This document shows positions 20,561 through 30,691 of a DNA stretch of 38,891 nucleotides, piece after piece (the first letter of the stretch is position 1; the number at the start of each line of letters is the position of its first letter). The DNA comes from Chara braunii (Eukaryota > Streptophyta > Charophyceae > Charales > Characeae), in contig BFEA01000460.1 of NCBI GenBank assembly GCA_003427395.1, positions 398,768 to 437,658 of the forward strand, written 5' to 3'. The notes beneath the pieces are model-generated. The model saw only the letters and a list, made by a program, of their open reading frames with translations, was not told where the DNA came from and did no database searches. Made by a program: the position numbers and the translations under genes.

Positions 20561-22370
20561 TCCCCATTTTGGTTACAATAACACCTTGTGTTGTATACAA
20601 ACGGGGGCTGCGCCTAGCAACACCCTGCGCTACATATGAAAGGGTGTTGCGTTAAAAAAACATCATGTGCTGTATACGAATGGGTGTTACATTCAACAAC
20701 GCCCTGAGGTGTATCCGAACTGGGGATATGTTAAACACTACTTTGTTGTATACAGCCAGTGGCGATGCATAATAGCAACTTGTATTACATGGTGACGATT
20801 GAGCTCAAACGCACCATGTGTTGTATACGAACGAGGGTTGCTCTTAGCAACACTCTGCACTGTATACGAACGGGTGTTGCGTTCCAATAACATCCTATGT
20901 CATATACAAATGAGTGTTGCATTTAAACGACACCTATGTTGTGTACGGAAGGCTGTTGTGCTCAACAATACTTTGTTTTATACCTTCAGTGGGGGTGTCT
21001 AGTAACACTCTATGTTACATGATGAGGATCGAGCTTAAAAGCACCCTGTGTTGTATTTGAATGAGGTTTGTTATCAAGTTGTAATCTGTGTAGGGATTGT
21101 AGAAAATGATTCGGAAGGGGATTGTCTTTGATCACATCTAGAGTAAACTATTTAATGTAGCTAGTGAAGTTTTCTGTCATGAACTCCTAATAACAAACTT
21201 TTGCTGAGAGTCTAAAACAGATTGTTTATAGTGAACCCTTAGTAAAAATTGCTAATAATTTAATACTTGCAACGATTTTCTTGCAACCAATTGCTTGCCG
21301 ATAACAATTTGCAGCCAATTTTCTACCGCTGCTTATTTGCAAAAAGTATTTAGTAGCCGGTAAAAATTATCGCCGTCAATTACTTAGAACAAATAATTTG
21401 CAGCATTATATGTTGTATACGAATGCGTGTTGCGTCAACAACGCTCTCTGTTATATTTCAATTTGGGCTATGCTGCAACATCATGTGTTGTATACGAGCG
21501 AGTGTTGCATTCAGCAACGCCCTGTGTTGTATCTCAACTGAGGCTATACTCAATAACACTTTGTTGTATATAGATAGTGACAATGCGTAATAGCACTATG
21601 TGTTATATGTTGAGGATCGAGTTGAAAAGAACCATGTATGTTACACGACTTAGAGTTGCGCTCAACTGCATCTTGCGCTATATACGAACAAGTATTGCGT
21701 TAAAACAACATGTTGTGCTGTATATAAACGGACGTTGTGTTCAAACAACATCTTGTGTTGCATACGAATAAATGTTGCGTTTAACAACCTCTTGTATTGT
21801 ACCTGAACTAGGGTTATGTCGATGAACGCTTTGTTGTATACAAGAAATGGTGTTGCGTAACAGCAACATGTGTTACATGTTGAGGATCGAGTTGAAAAAC
21901 ACCCTGTGGTGTGTATGAATGAGATACTACTAAGTTTTTATGTAATATATATGGGGGTTATAACAAGTTTTCTGAAAGAGGATTACCTTTGATCATATAT
22001 CGAACAAAGTATTTTATGTATCGAGTGAAGTTTTATGTCATTACCTTTTAATAGGAGAATTATTGCTAAGACTCTCAAGCAACTGGTTGCATGTAGTGAG
22101 TCTCAACAACATGATACATGTAATGAGCCTTAATAGTAGATTATTTATTATGATTTTCAACAACGGATTGTTTGCAATGAGCCCTTAGCAATAGTCTGTT
22201 CGCAGTCTAATGTTTGCAACAAGGGTTAAATAATAAATTGCTTGTCAATGACAATTTGCAGTAAATTTTCTACCGATGGTTATTTTGCATAAAGTACTTG
22301 GTAACAAGTAAAAAATAATATGTTGCAAATTACTTACAGTAAATAATATATATATCGATATTAACAACTA
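20560..22370. repeat. Hierarchical satellite: short monomers, ~250-bp sub-blocks, ~0.9-kb units
   Basis: Short monomers of about 40-50 bp contain TGTTGTATACGAACG, GGTGTTGCGTT and CAACA. They build sub-blocks that each end in a GAGGATCGAG- or GACGATTGAG-type box (about 20796, 21025, 21613, 21883). Pairs of sub-blocks (20560-21085 and 21405-21930) are each followed by a homologous spacer (21085-21404 and 21930-22370). The spacers share GGGATTGTCTTTGATCAC / AGGATTACCTTTGATCAT, GTGAAGTTTT, GACAATTTGCAG-like, TTTTCTACCG and AATTACTTA. So the array shows at least three levels of duplication. Confidence 0.85.
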
Positions 22371-24245
22371 ACATGATTTGGTCGTTGGACACCAGATTGA
22401 ACAAATCACTTATATCGTTTTTTGTTGATCAAATTAAAAATTTTCGTAGATAAAAAGAGGAGAGGAACGTTATGGCAAGCAAAAACATCTTTGTTATGCT
22501 CGGTGCTCTTTACCAGGACAATAGTGATGGACGGGAAAGTAAGGTTTTTAAGGACATTGAGTTGTACAAGAGAATGATAAGGGAAATAACGCTATATAAA
22601 GCGGAAAGTAAAAAATTAAATAAGTATGTTGTATTTTCACGGATCTGACGGACAACTGCATTATACGTCATCTTCCATTTAGACTGTCAACCATGTTAGG
22701 GAGATTGTTAGAGTTCAACATTGAGTCATCTTGACAATCACCCATTAAGCCAAGTATAACCACTTCAACTCAAGGAATCAACTACGAAAATGTTTGTGAT
22801 TTATGATAATCAAACCATTGTATTCAGTGATGCAAATTAATTGAACCCTATATTGAAAAATAACGAATAAATGAGAAAAAAAAACGTTATGTGGGTGAAA
22901 TGCCATACAAGGCCATATGTATAAAACAAATGAAAAAACTGTATGACAAATGACATTCCCATCTTCAAGGATCAAATAAGAAAGAAACCACTTAAAGTTG
23001 TCATGAGACAGATCATAATCCAATACAAAGTATATTATCAATATCAGAAAAAGTAAGACAATCAATACAACTACATCATTTGAGACAGTCAAACGGGCCA
23101 CAGAGCTTATGAACAATCATCATAAATCTTCATTCTTATAAGTTCAGTTCATATTTTTCTGGTCGATGGATCGGTTTTGACCAATCTGAACTAGATTGTT
23201 TCTAAGGAAGTTTTGTCGTACCTGTACATCACTATCAATGGTTTCAAAAAGAAGATCTCTCTATCTTCGTTGTTCTCACAAAGTTTGTTCAAACGTCGGT
23301 GTATAATATGGGACCATACATCAAGAAAAAAAAAACTCTTAAGTGCTTTAATTCAATGTTGACTAATGCAGGAGTTTATCTTGATGACTGTGTTGTCAAC
23401 CTTGAGTTTGAAAACAAGAAAGTTTATAACTTAAACAAAAAGAAAATGCAGATTATGTAATATCACATATTTCATTTAACAATTCTGATGGGAAAGTAGT
23501 ATATTTATCCAGTCGAGATTAATATTACGGCACTAACATAACAATCTAGGTTTGACAATTTGAATAAAGGGATCTTCTTTATACCATACATTCCTTCAAC
23601 ATCAGAAAAATATTGTATCTGCTCATACATTACGATCCTAACTTTTGATTGGTCATTCTAACACGCCGGTTGTCTCATGTAACAATTCATTCGTAGACCA
23701 CTATCTCAAGCGATGCAGAGACATGATATTAGGCGAAGAAAAAGATTCAGATCGAGGATGACACCGAGAGGCAGGAGTGAAAGCTTGAACTTATTGCGAT
23801 AATTGTGTCTTTATTATTGTACTCTTAAAATTATTATGAGTTTTCATCTTCCCTCATTCATCTTATCTGTGTTTTTTATCAACCAGTCCTGATTTGTCTT
23901 CACTGACATTGCTTGATGTAATGTTCCTTGTTGATTTCATCACAGTTCAGAATTTCTTTAATTAACAATCATGATATACATGCGATGAGTTTAATTTAAT
24001 TATATTATTTGCATGATGATTGTTGTTCCGAACCAATTTAATTGAGGGTTATTAATACTTGGGTCCGATGAATATCGAAATTAAAGGGCCTCGCTCAAAG
24101 CTGGACGTAGACAACAGGAACATATATTTTTTCTTATGAAAGATTCATCCTAAATCCTGCATGCCAGCCTGTTACTTTTTGATCGAAAGACATGACTTGA
24201 CTAAAAAACGTGCAACAGTGTACAAAAAAAATAAAAAAATAAAAA
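22371..24245. other. AT-rich DNA with weak reading frames, no gene recognised
   Basis: Two short plus-strand frames look less random than their surroundings. One is 22472-22648 (58 codons, begins MASKNIFVMLGALYQDNSDG, Lys/Glu-rich end, G at -3 and +4 of the ATG). The other is 23205-23459 (begins GSFVVPVHHYQWFQ, then NAGVYLDDCVVNLEFENKK). Between them one frame gives RYVGEMPYKAICIKQMKK before stops. I do not recognise any of them; they could be pieces of one decayed gene or chance. Confidence 0.3.
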
Positions 24246-24520
24246 AAATGGTAAACACTAAAAATGGATCAAATTGCCACCGCTATCTATATAATGGTTG
24301 AAATTAATTTTCTAAATTTATTTAATATTTTTTCAGGAAGGATCACAATAAAATTTGCGAGCACTTTCATTTTTAAAAGCTTCTCACATCCCTCTAAGCA
24401 GAAAAATCATTGAAGTTTGAATATGTTTTTTGTTGGCCCACATATAGCTGAGCAACAAAAATATAAAATACATTGAATCGGCGCGATAATTATTTTATGG
24501 CCTTGCAACCCTAAGGTATT
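24246..24520 (+). repeat. Dispersed repeat R1, copy B (partial)
   Basis: Matches copies A and C from the AAAATGGATCAAATTGCC region through GGATCACAATAAAATTTGCG, TTGGCCCACATATAGCTGAG and GGCGCGATAATTATTTTATGG. It stops at the GA microsatellite that precedes copy C by 0.3 kb. Confidence 0.7.
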
Positions 24521-24535
24521 ATGTTTCTTTGTTTT

Positions 24536-24536
<1 letters not shown>

Positions 24537-24585
<49 letters not shown>
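24537..24585. repeat. GA microsatellite
   Basis: About 24 GA units, followed by a G-rich stretch (24588-24605). Confidence 0.97.
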
Positions 24586-24589
<4 letters not shown>

Positions 24590-24744
24590 AAGGGGGAGGG
24601 GGGGGCATGATGTATGCCTTTTCGGTACAACCTTTGTGCTGCAAACATAGATGCTCGAACCCATTACACCGCAACCATACATTTATGAATTGTGATTCTG
24701 GTCCAATAAGTGAAAACAATGGCGCTAAGTGTGCGCATATGTAT

Positions 24745-24810
<66 letters not shown>

Positions 24811-24817
24811 CAGTGAT
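24745..24817. repeat. GT/GA compound microsatellite
   Basis: GT repeats (about 24749-24787) pass directly into GA repeats (24787-24810), which abut R1 copy C. Confidence 0.97.
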
Positions 24818-25450
24818 AGAGAGGCTAAATGACAAAAATGAAAAATAGATCAAATTTCCATAGTGATTTGTTTTACATTTGAAATAATTTTTTTTTTTTT
24901 TTTAATATGCTTCCTATAAAGATCACAATAAAATATGCGAGCATCAAACTTTCAGATTTTTTCAGCCATACCTTTGAGCATAAAAAATCATTGTGGTTGG
25001 AGTAATGTTTTTGTTGGTAAAAAAAATGAAAAATGCACAGAACCGACACGATGATTATTTTAGTTTTTTTTTTTAATACATAATTTTTTATTTTTTTTAA
25101 GAGAAGACCACGACCTTATGCATGGATTCTTGAATTTCGAGGTTTATTTGTGCACTCTTATGAGCAAAAACATTCGCTAAAGTTGCCTCGTGCAAATTGT
25201 GGGAATGTGCCTCAAAGTGCTGCTAGAAGTGAGACTTGCGTGTGAAACTGGTTCCTTGAAATGCTTACCTATCGACAGTGTTTCCTTAAGGTTGTCGGTA
25301 GTCTTCAAGCATTGAAAGGACCGGTAATACCAAAATTTTAACCCTACATGCTTTATTTTGCAGTGGTCGTCCATTTCCAAAATTCGAGCACCTTGACACA
25401 TACAATGAACCGCATAATTCCGCAACCCTTACGACTGCAAATCAACGTTA
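24818..25450 (+). repeat. Dispersed repeat R1, copy C
   Basis: It starts GAGAGGCTAAATGAC right after the GA tract, as copy A does. It keeps the landmarks GATCACAATAAAATATGCGAG, CACGATGATTATTTTAG, CATGGATTCTTGAATTT, TTGCCTCGTGCAAATTG and GAGCACCTTGACA, and ends near a GCAACC...GACTGC palindrome-like box. It is full length relative to copy A and well diverged. Confidence 0.7.
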
Positions 25451-25490
25451 GACCGGACCATACGACACCATACGACAATCCTTAAAGTTG

Positions 25491-25730
25491 CAGACTGTTG
25501 GGACTAATGTGGTCGAGCGGACTAAGATCATCGTCCTAAAGACACTCTTCTGACTGAGCCACCGTGATGCAGAGCATCTGAGTGCTCTGGCTGACGAATG
25601 AGTATATGGTGTCCTTGAACAACTGCTCGTGGAATTTGTTGGTCGCAACCCGTCAGGGGTGTATTTCATGCACCTAAATCAAAATTTCGTTGTTTGGTCG
25701 TACCAGTCGTTTGTTCGGTTCCAAAGGATG
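25491..25730 (+). pseudogene. Decayed reading frame of unknown origin
   Basis: One plus-strand frame reads TNVVERTKIIVLKTLF, TGA, LSHRDAEHLSALADE, TGA, VYGVLEQLLVEFVGRNP and SGVYFMHLNQNFVVWSYQSF, ending at TAG near 25729. Both internal TGA could be decayed CGA codons. The amino-acid make-up is protein-like, but no family is recognised. The opposite strand has short frames of lower quality. Confidence 0.3.
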
Positions 25731-26010
25731 GTGAATTTGTAGGGGGGGCAATTGATGGGGAACGAGCGGTTGTTGCTTGCGGAAGACCAGTAGTTGTCTG
25801 TAGGAGCTCGAGGAGACCACAATCCTCTAGTTGAACATTTAAAAATCGAAATGTTGTGGTCAACTTTCTCGAATAGAAGTACATTTTGAAGAAACCATTG
25901 ACGTGTTCTATTCGATTACAACTCGTATCCTTGCTCTTCAGATTTTAACAATATTTTTTTTTGTATTCGGATAAAAGTTCATAAAACATTACATTTTTAC
26001 ATTTTTTTCG

Positions 26011-26148
26011 AGGTTAGAGTCTTTCCATGTGCTCCCCGCCTCTAATATTTTGCATGTTGTAAGACTTTTTTTCTCTTGAGTTTTTTTTCTAGGTTAGGAT
26101 CTGCCCTCGTGCTTTTCGTCTCTAACATGTTGCATGCTACAAGACTCT
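26011..26148. repeat. Two-copy tandem duplication, period 80
   Basis: AGGTTAGAGTC...CGTGCTCCCCGCCTCTAA-like text and TTTTGCATGTTGTAAGAC at 26011-26076 is repeated from 26091 as AGGTTAGGATC...GTCTCTAACATG and TTGCATGCTACAAGAC. A CT run follows. Confidence 0.85.
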
Positions 26149-26942
26149 CTCTCTCTCCCTCTCACACTTACAAAAGTGTGTCGCTTTAACGATAGATGGG
26201 TATGTGGGCATTTCCCGCTCAACCACACAAACGTAGGGAACCTTGTATTTTCTATTACATTACTTTTTTTTTTAATGTATAGTTTGTGATGGCTTATAGA
26301 TGGAATGAGAGAGAGTTTGAAGTTTCTTGTCAACATACCTCTCTATCTTGCTAGCACTCAATCCTGGTAGATTTGAGCGGCTAGGTGGATGATTTGTTGG
26401 TTGCTCTATATTCATACATGGCCTAATTTTCTGCCCTACTATTGAACATGGACTGTCTTTTGATAAAAGTATGTTTGCGGTTGACGAGCAACGTTTTTCG
26501 ATGAGAATGTTTGTTCGGAATCATCGCCACATTATCTTCAAGGCTCATTAAGTATTTGTTGTAGGTGTCACTCTCATGGACTACTCTCTTGGAACACATG
26601 GAAGGTGAGGGACTTCTATGGTGTTTTAAGCAATAGTGCTCCTGGTGTCGCGTTCATATTGTATGGAGTTATTTTGTAGCTTTGTGGGTCGACTTAGAGG
26701 ACTCTTCCACTTCTTTCGAACCATTGAAGGTTCTAGTCCGTGCTTTCTTGTTGGTAGTGCCTTTTGTGTTGCGGTGCATTTATTTTTTTGTAGTCCGATA
26801 ATGTAATTGTTACGGATATTGCCTTTTGTCTGCCATTGATGTATGCATGAACGTTTGGGTTTGTGCATGGTATGTAAGTTTGTGGAGCAAGATGAACTTG
26901 TAATGTGAGTGGGCACTTTGCGCTTCCCTCTACCTTTTTTCC
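26149..26942. other. No gene recognised
   Basis: Short frames on both strands without motifs. The longest, 26626-26916 minus, is 96 codons and of low plausibility. Confidence 0.55.
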
Positions 26943-26990
26943 TTAAATTGGAAAAATTATATATAATATATATAGATATATATATTATAT
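26943..26990. repeat. TA-rich microsatellite
   Basis: Imperfect TATATA stretch that borders the hammerhead-bearing fragment, as TA tracts do for the copy at 32 kb. Confidence 0.85.
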
Positions 26991-27193
26991 TGAGAGCTGC
27001 TCAGTAAACCGTAGGCAGAGAGTGCGAAGAGGACAAGAAATGAGGGGTTGTGATAAACTGTTTCATCGGAGTTTCATCGACTAATCAGGAGACTGAACCC
27101 TCAACAGTCTACAGAATCCCCTAACTGGTTATACTGTAAGTGATTTTCCATCTTAACCCCGTTTGTGGTTAAGCATCAACGAGTGTCCGACAA
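26991..27193 (-). mobile_element. Hammerhead-bearing repeat fragment, copy 1 (inverted)
   Basis: Reverse complement of most of 32034-32262. Shared blocks are GTAAACCGTAGGCAGAGA, GAAGAGGACAA, the ribozyme core and CAGAATCCCCT. The AAAATCAA / ATTATCACTCAC block of the 32-kb copy is found here further right, at 27244-27270. About 85 bp (27150-27240) has no counterpart in the 32-kb copy, so the copies differ by an indel. Confidence 0.75.
27053..27112 (-). ncRNA. Hammerhead ribozyme, type III, degenerate
   Basis: Minus-strand reading keeps stem III (27104-27112 with 27053-27061, nine pairs including G.U), stem I (GAGG with TCTC), loop GTTCAG, loop TGAAACT and the GAAA box (27064-27061). The CTGATGA box is CTGATTA (27088-27082): the essential core G8 is changed. 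The end pair of stem II is mismatched. Compared with the 32-kb copy, the eighth pair of stem III is U-A instead of C-G, a compensatory change. Self-cleavage is not expected from this copy. Confidence 0.75.
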
Positions 27194-28042
27194 TTGATAC
27201 TATGAGGTGGGCACCATCTACCGCCCTCAAGGTACTCGCGACGAAAATCAAGGCAGATTATCACTCACCCACGCGAAAACGTTACAAACTGCCAGTTCAC
27301 ACCTCATCACAAGCGAAGAAAACACACATGAAATAAAAAAGATTATATATATATATATATATATATTATATGCAATAAAATGCAGTGCTACAAGCGGGCT
27401 GTACACTAATTTTGTCCCCGTCGTTGTTAGCGGGACTTTATCCCGCAACCATTGTCTTCTGTGTTGCTTGTTCATTTGCTGTTTGCCTGTTTTGAGCCTT
27501 GCGGAACTGATCGCGTGACCTGTAACCTGTATGTTTTGTTTGTGAGTGTTGTGCCCTATGGGACTTGATCCCTGCGTCTATCATTAGCAGTCTCTGTTTG
27601 GTAGCCCTAGGTCATTCGGCCTCTTCTTTTGCCTTGTCATAGGTCTAGGCCCCCTTTTCCCCTGTTTCCATCTAGGTACAGATAGGTTTTGGGTTGTTCC
27701 TTTGGGGAGGTCGTCGTAGGTCTAGTGGAGTGTAAAAGTATCGGGAATGAAAATTGGTATGGGTCTTTTATTGTTTGCTCAGCTTGGGAAACTCTGCCTG
27801 ATCGTTCCCGTAGCGTGGCTGCGTTACTTTTGGGTGAAGGCATCTTCTTCCTCGAAGCCCAACCATAGTTGGGGTTGGGACATGAAGTTGATACCATGAG
27901 GTGGGCATCAACCACCGCCCTCAAGGTACTCGTGACGAAAATCAAATAAACTATCACTCACCCACATGAAATGAAAAATTTTACAAACTGTCATTTTACA
28001 CCCCATCACAAGCGAACAAAACAACCATGAAACAAAAAAGGT

Positions 28043-28086
<44 letters not shown>

Positions 28087-28600
28087 ATGAATTGCAGTGC
28101 TACAAGCGGGCTGTACACTAATTTTATTCTTGTCATTGTTGGTGGGACTTCATCCCGCAACCTTTGTCTGTTGGGTTGCCTGTTTGTTTGCTGTTTGCCT
28201 GTTTTGAGCCTTGTGGGACTTGATCCTGTGACCTCTAACTTGTATGTTTTGTTTGTGAGTGTTGTGCCCTATGGGACTTGATCCATGCGTCGTTCACTAG
28301 TAGTCTATGTTTGGTCGTCCTAGTCCATTCGGCCTTTTCTTTTGCCTTGTCATAGGTCTAGGCCCCCTTTTCCCTTGTTTCCATTTAGATACGAATAGGT
28401 TTTGGGTGGTTGCTTTGAGGAGGTTGTCGTAGGTCTAGCGGAGTGTAGAAGTATCGGGGAGGAAAATTGGTACGAGTCTTTTCTTGTTTGCTCGGCTTGG
28501 GAAACTTTGCCCGATCATTCCCGTAGCGTGGTTGCGTTATTTTTGGGTGAAGGCATCTTCTTCCTCGAAGCCCAGCCATAGTATGGGATGAGATACGAAG
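27194..28600. repeat. ~700-bp tandem duplication
   Basis: The unit starting TTGATAC, TATGAGGTGGGCA and CCGCCCTCAAGGTACTCG is present at 27194-27887 and again at 27888-28600. Each unit has ACTATCACTCACCCAC-like text, a TA microsatellite (27341-27367 and 28044-28083), GCAGTGCTACAAGCGGGCTG, several GGGACTT-NATCCC hairpins, TAGGTCTAGGCCCCCTTTT and CATCTTCTTCCTCGAAGCCC. The copies are about 85-90 percent alike. The start of the unit overlaps sequence found in the hammerhead-bearing fragment at 32 kb. Confidence 0.9.
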
Positions 28601-28631
28601 TTGAAGATCGCGTTGCTTCTATCCAACAACT

Positions 28632-29243
28632 TTGCACGAGACCTTCACCATAACTGTGTTGCTGGGTTTGGGGGCTGCTTTTCTTCACTTGGGATCCATA
28701 TCTGTTGTTCCTCCTCATGAGGAACTTCGTTTGTCTTCTTCAAAGTACTGGATTGGTCGTCTCCTTCTTCTATCTGCCGTACAGGCGCTGAGCCGGCGCT
28801 GCTATTATTGGGGTTGCTGGTTCAGACTGGCAGGTTGTGACAACTGTGGGGTGGCTGGTGCTACGGCAGCCATAGCCAGGGGTATGAGGTGGCGAGGAGG
28901 AAGAAGAAGACTAAACTTCATTGAACATTTGTTTTTGGTTGTTTGGGGTTGCTGTAAAAGCGGTTGTGATTCTTGGAACAAGTACTTTGGAGTAATTGGA
29001 GGAGGACAAGGGATTACAGAATTGAAATTCGTTTTTCAATTCTATGTGTACTTTCAGCTTCCACTGTGCATATCCTCTCTCCGGTTTTGTTTGGATTTGC
29101 CCCCTCCACGTCTACTCTGTAATTCCATATGTGTGTGGGAACATGTGAATTTGTTGTGGGGTGCCGTTCGGGGGCCAAACACCTCCAGGTTCGGCCCCCG
29201 CCAAATTTGTTTTCGGGGCCTAAACATAAGCTTGTTTTTCTGA
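28632..29243 (+). CDS. Hypothetical protein (doubtful)
   Basis: An ATG at 28632 opens 203 codons. The sequence is rich in Leu, Cys, Trp and Gly, with a basic GMRWRGGRRRLN patch near residue 85 and hydrophobic stretches near residues 8-25 and 130-155. It has no domain I recognise. The last ~27 codons lie in repeat P1, so the present stop is supplied by a repeat. It follows directly after the 700-bp tandem duplication. It may be the 3' part of an unidentified element or simply a long chance frame. Confidence 0.2.
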   Translation: MHETFTITVLLGLGAAFLHLGSISVVPPHEELRLSSSKYWIGRLLLLSAVQALSRRCYYWGCWFRLAGCDNCGVAGATAAIARGMRWRGGRRRLNFIEHLFLVVWGCCKSGCDSWNKYFGVIGGGQGITELKFVFQFYVYFQLPLCISSLRFCLDLPPPRLLCNSICVWEHVNLLWGAVRGPNTSRFGPRQICFRGLNISLFF

Positions 29244-29857
29244 ATTTTGTTTTGTGAGTTCTCTATGATGTAACCTACACGCCTATAAATTTAGACGTCA
29301 TTCTGCTAAGCCAAAAAAAGATTAAAAATCGTCAAAGATGGGGGTGTCAAACCGTGCTCGCCCACTGACTATTTTGTTTTTGTTCACTTTTAACGTTTTA
29401 TTTTCACTTTATTTCAGGGCCTAAATAATTTTATTATTTTTTCAAACAAAAATAATGAGTTACTGATTATGTAAACTACATATTTGTAAATTTTCAGGGC
29501 ATTTGTCAATGCCAAAAAATAACTACAAATCGGCGAAGATGGTGGTGTGGAAAAGGTGCTGGTACACTCACTCATTTTAATTCTGTTTTTATTTTTTTTA
29601 TTTTTATCATAGTGTTTATTTTCTGTAGTTGATTCTTAATTCAAATTTGGTAAAGAATTTGGATGTCGTGCCCAGGCAAATGTTGTTTAGTTTATGTTTC
29701 TCCGTAACATATGTTTTTTTCAGAAGTTTTGGAAAAAAAAAAATTCCTTTTTTTTTTCCTTTTTTTTGGTCCGCGTTCGGCCCGAACGGCCGAACGCCTT
29801 TCGAAGGGGTCCTGTACGTTCGGGCGTTTGAGTTCGGGCGTTCGGCCCGTCCCGAAC
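29162..29857 (+). repeat. Family P repeat, copy P1
   Basis: Layout: a GTTCGGGGGCC...GGTTCGGCCCCCGCC palindromic start; a GGGGCCTAAA block; TGTGAGTTCTCTATGATGTAA; a core AAAATCGTCAAAGATGG (about 29325); then a diverged second round of the same modules with a core near 29527; AATTTGGTAAAGAATTTGGATGT; GTTGTTTAGTTTATG; a T run; and a G+C-rich end full of GTTCGG/CCGAAC words. It faces P2 across a TATATATATGTATACAGGG centre. Confidence 0.88.
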
Positions 29858-29884
29858 TTATATATATGTATACAGGGTTGCCGA

Positions 29885-30590
29885 CGTTCGGGACGGGCTG
29901 AACGCACGAACCCGAACGCCGGAACGTTTGGGACCCCCTCTCGACGCGTTCGGACGTTCGGCCGAATGCGGAACCAAAAAAAACAAACAAACAAACAAAC
30001 AAAGTTTCCAAAAATTCTGAAAAAAACAATATCTCATGCAGAAGAATAAGCTAAACAACATTTGCCTCAATAGTACATCCAAATCCCTTACCAGATTTGA
30101 AATAAAATCAAATACGAAAAATAAATAATATTAATGAAAAGAAGAAAAAATAAAACGAGAATGAAATTATTGCGTGGCCGAGCAAGTTTTTGACAACGCC
30201 ATCTTTGGCGATTTTTCATTTTGTTTTGGCTTTGTCAAATGCCATGAAATTTGATACATATGTATCTTACATAATAGAGAACCTACAAATAAAGTTAAAA
30301 AAAAATAAAAAAAATTCAGACCCTGAAATAAAGGGAAAACAAAAAGTGAAAAGAGAAAAAATACAAATTAGTAAGTGGGAAAGCAAGTTTTTACACCACC
30401 ATCTTTGCCGATTTTTCATTATTGTTTGGATCCACAGAATGACTTCAAAATTGAGAAACAGGTAGCTTACACAACAAAAAACTCACAAAAAAAAATCAGA
30501 GAAAAATAATATTTTTTAGGTACCAAAATAAATTTTTGCGGGGTCCGAACCCCTTGAAGTTTGGGCCCCGTACGGGGACCCGAACGCCCG
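29885..30590 (-). repeat. Family P repeat, copy P2 (inverted)
   Basis: Reverse complement of P1 in the same module order: CCATCTTTGGCGATTTTTCAT at about 30199, CCATCTTTGCCGATTTTTCAT at about 30399, and a GCGGGGTCCGAACCCC end near 30539. P1 and P2 together make an inverted repeat of about 1.43 kb with ~700-bp arms and a ~27-bp centre. An AAAC tetranucleotide run lies at 29980-30002. Confidence 0.88.
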
Positions 30591-30638
30591 AACGTTTGGG
30601 GGTCAGCTTAGTGGCCTCCGTACGTTCGGCCTGGTAAC

Positions 30639-30639
<1 letters not shown>

Positions 30640-30685
<46 letters not shown>
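30640..30685. repeat. TA microsatellite
   Basis: CTGTATATA...TATATGTATACAGGG, a TA run with mirrored ends between P2 and P3. Confidence 0.95.
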
Positions 30686-30691
30686 ACAGGG

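Noticed and set aside
22778-23116. Hydrophobic 112-codon minus-strand membrane protein
   Set aside because: Ile/Leu/Phe/Val richness is expected from AT-rich DNA, there is no motif, and the other strand reads slightly better.
27194-28600. Two complete retrozyme monomers
   Set aside because: No hammerhead is found at the unit junction (around 27750-27810), and no primer-binding site or polypurine tract was identified, so only a looser link is claimed.
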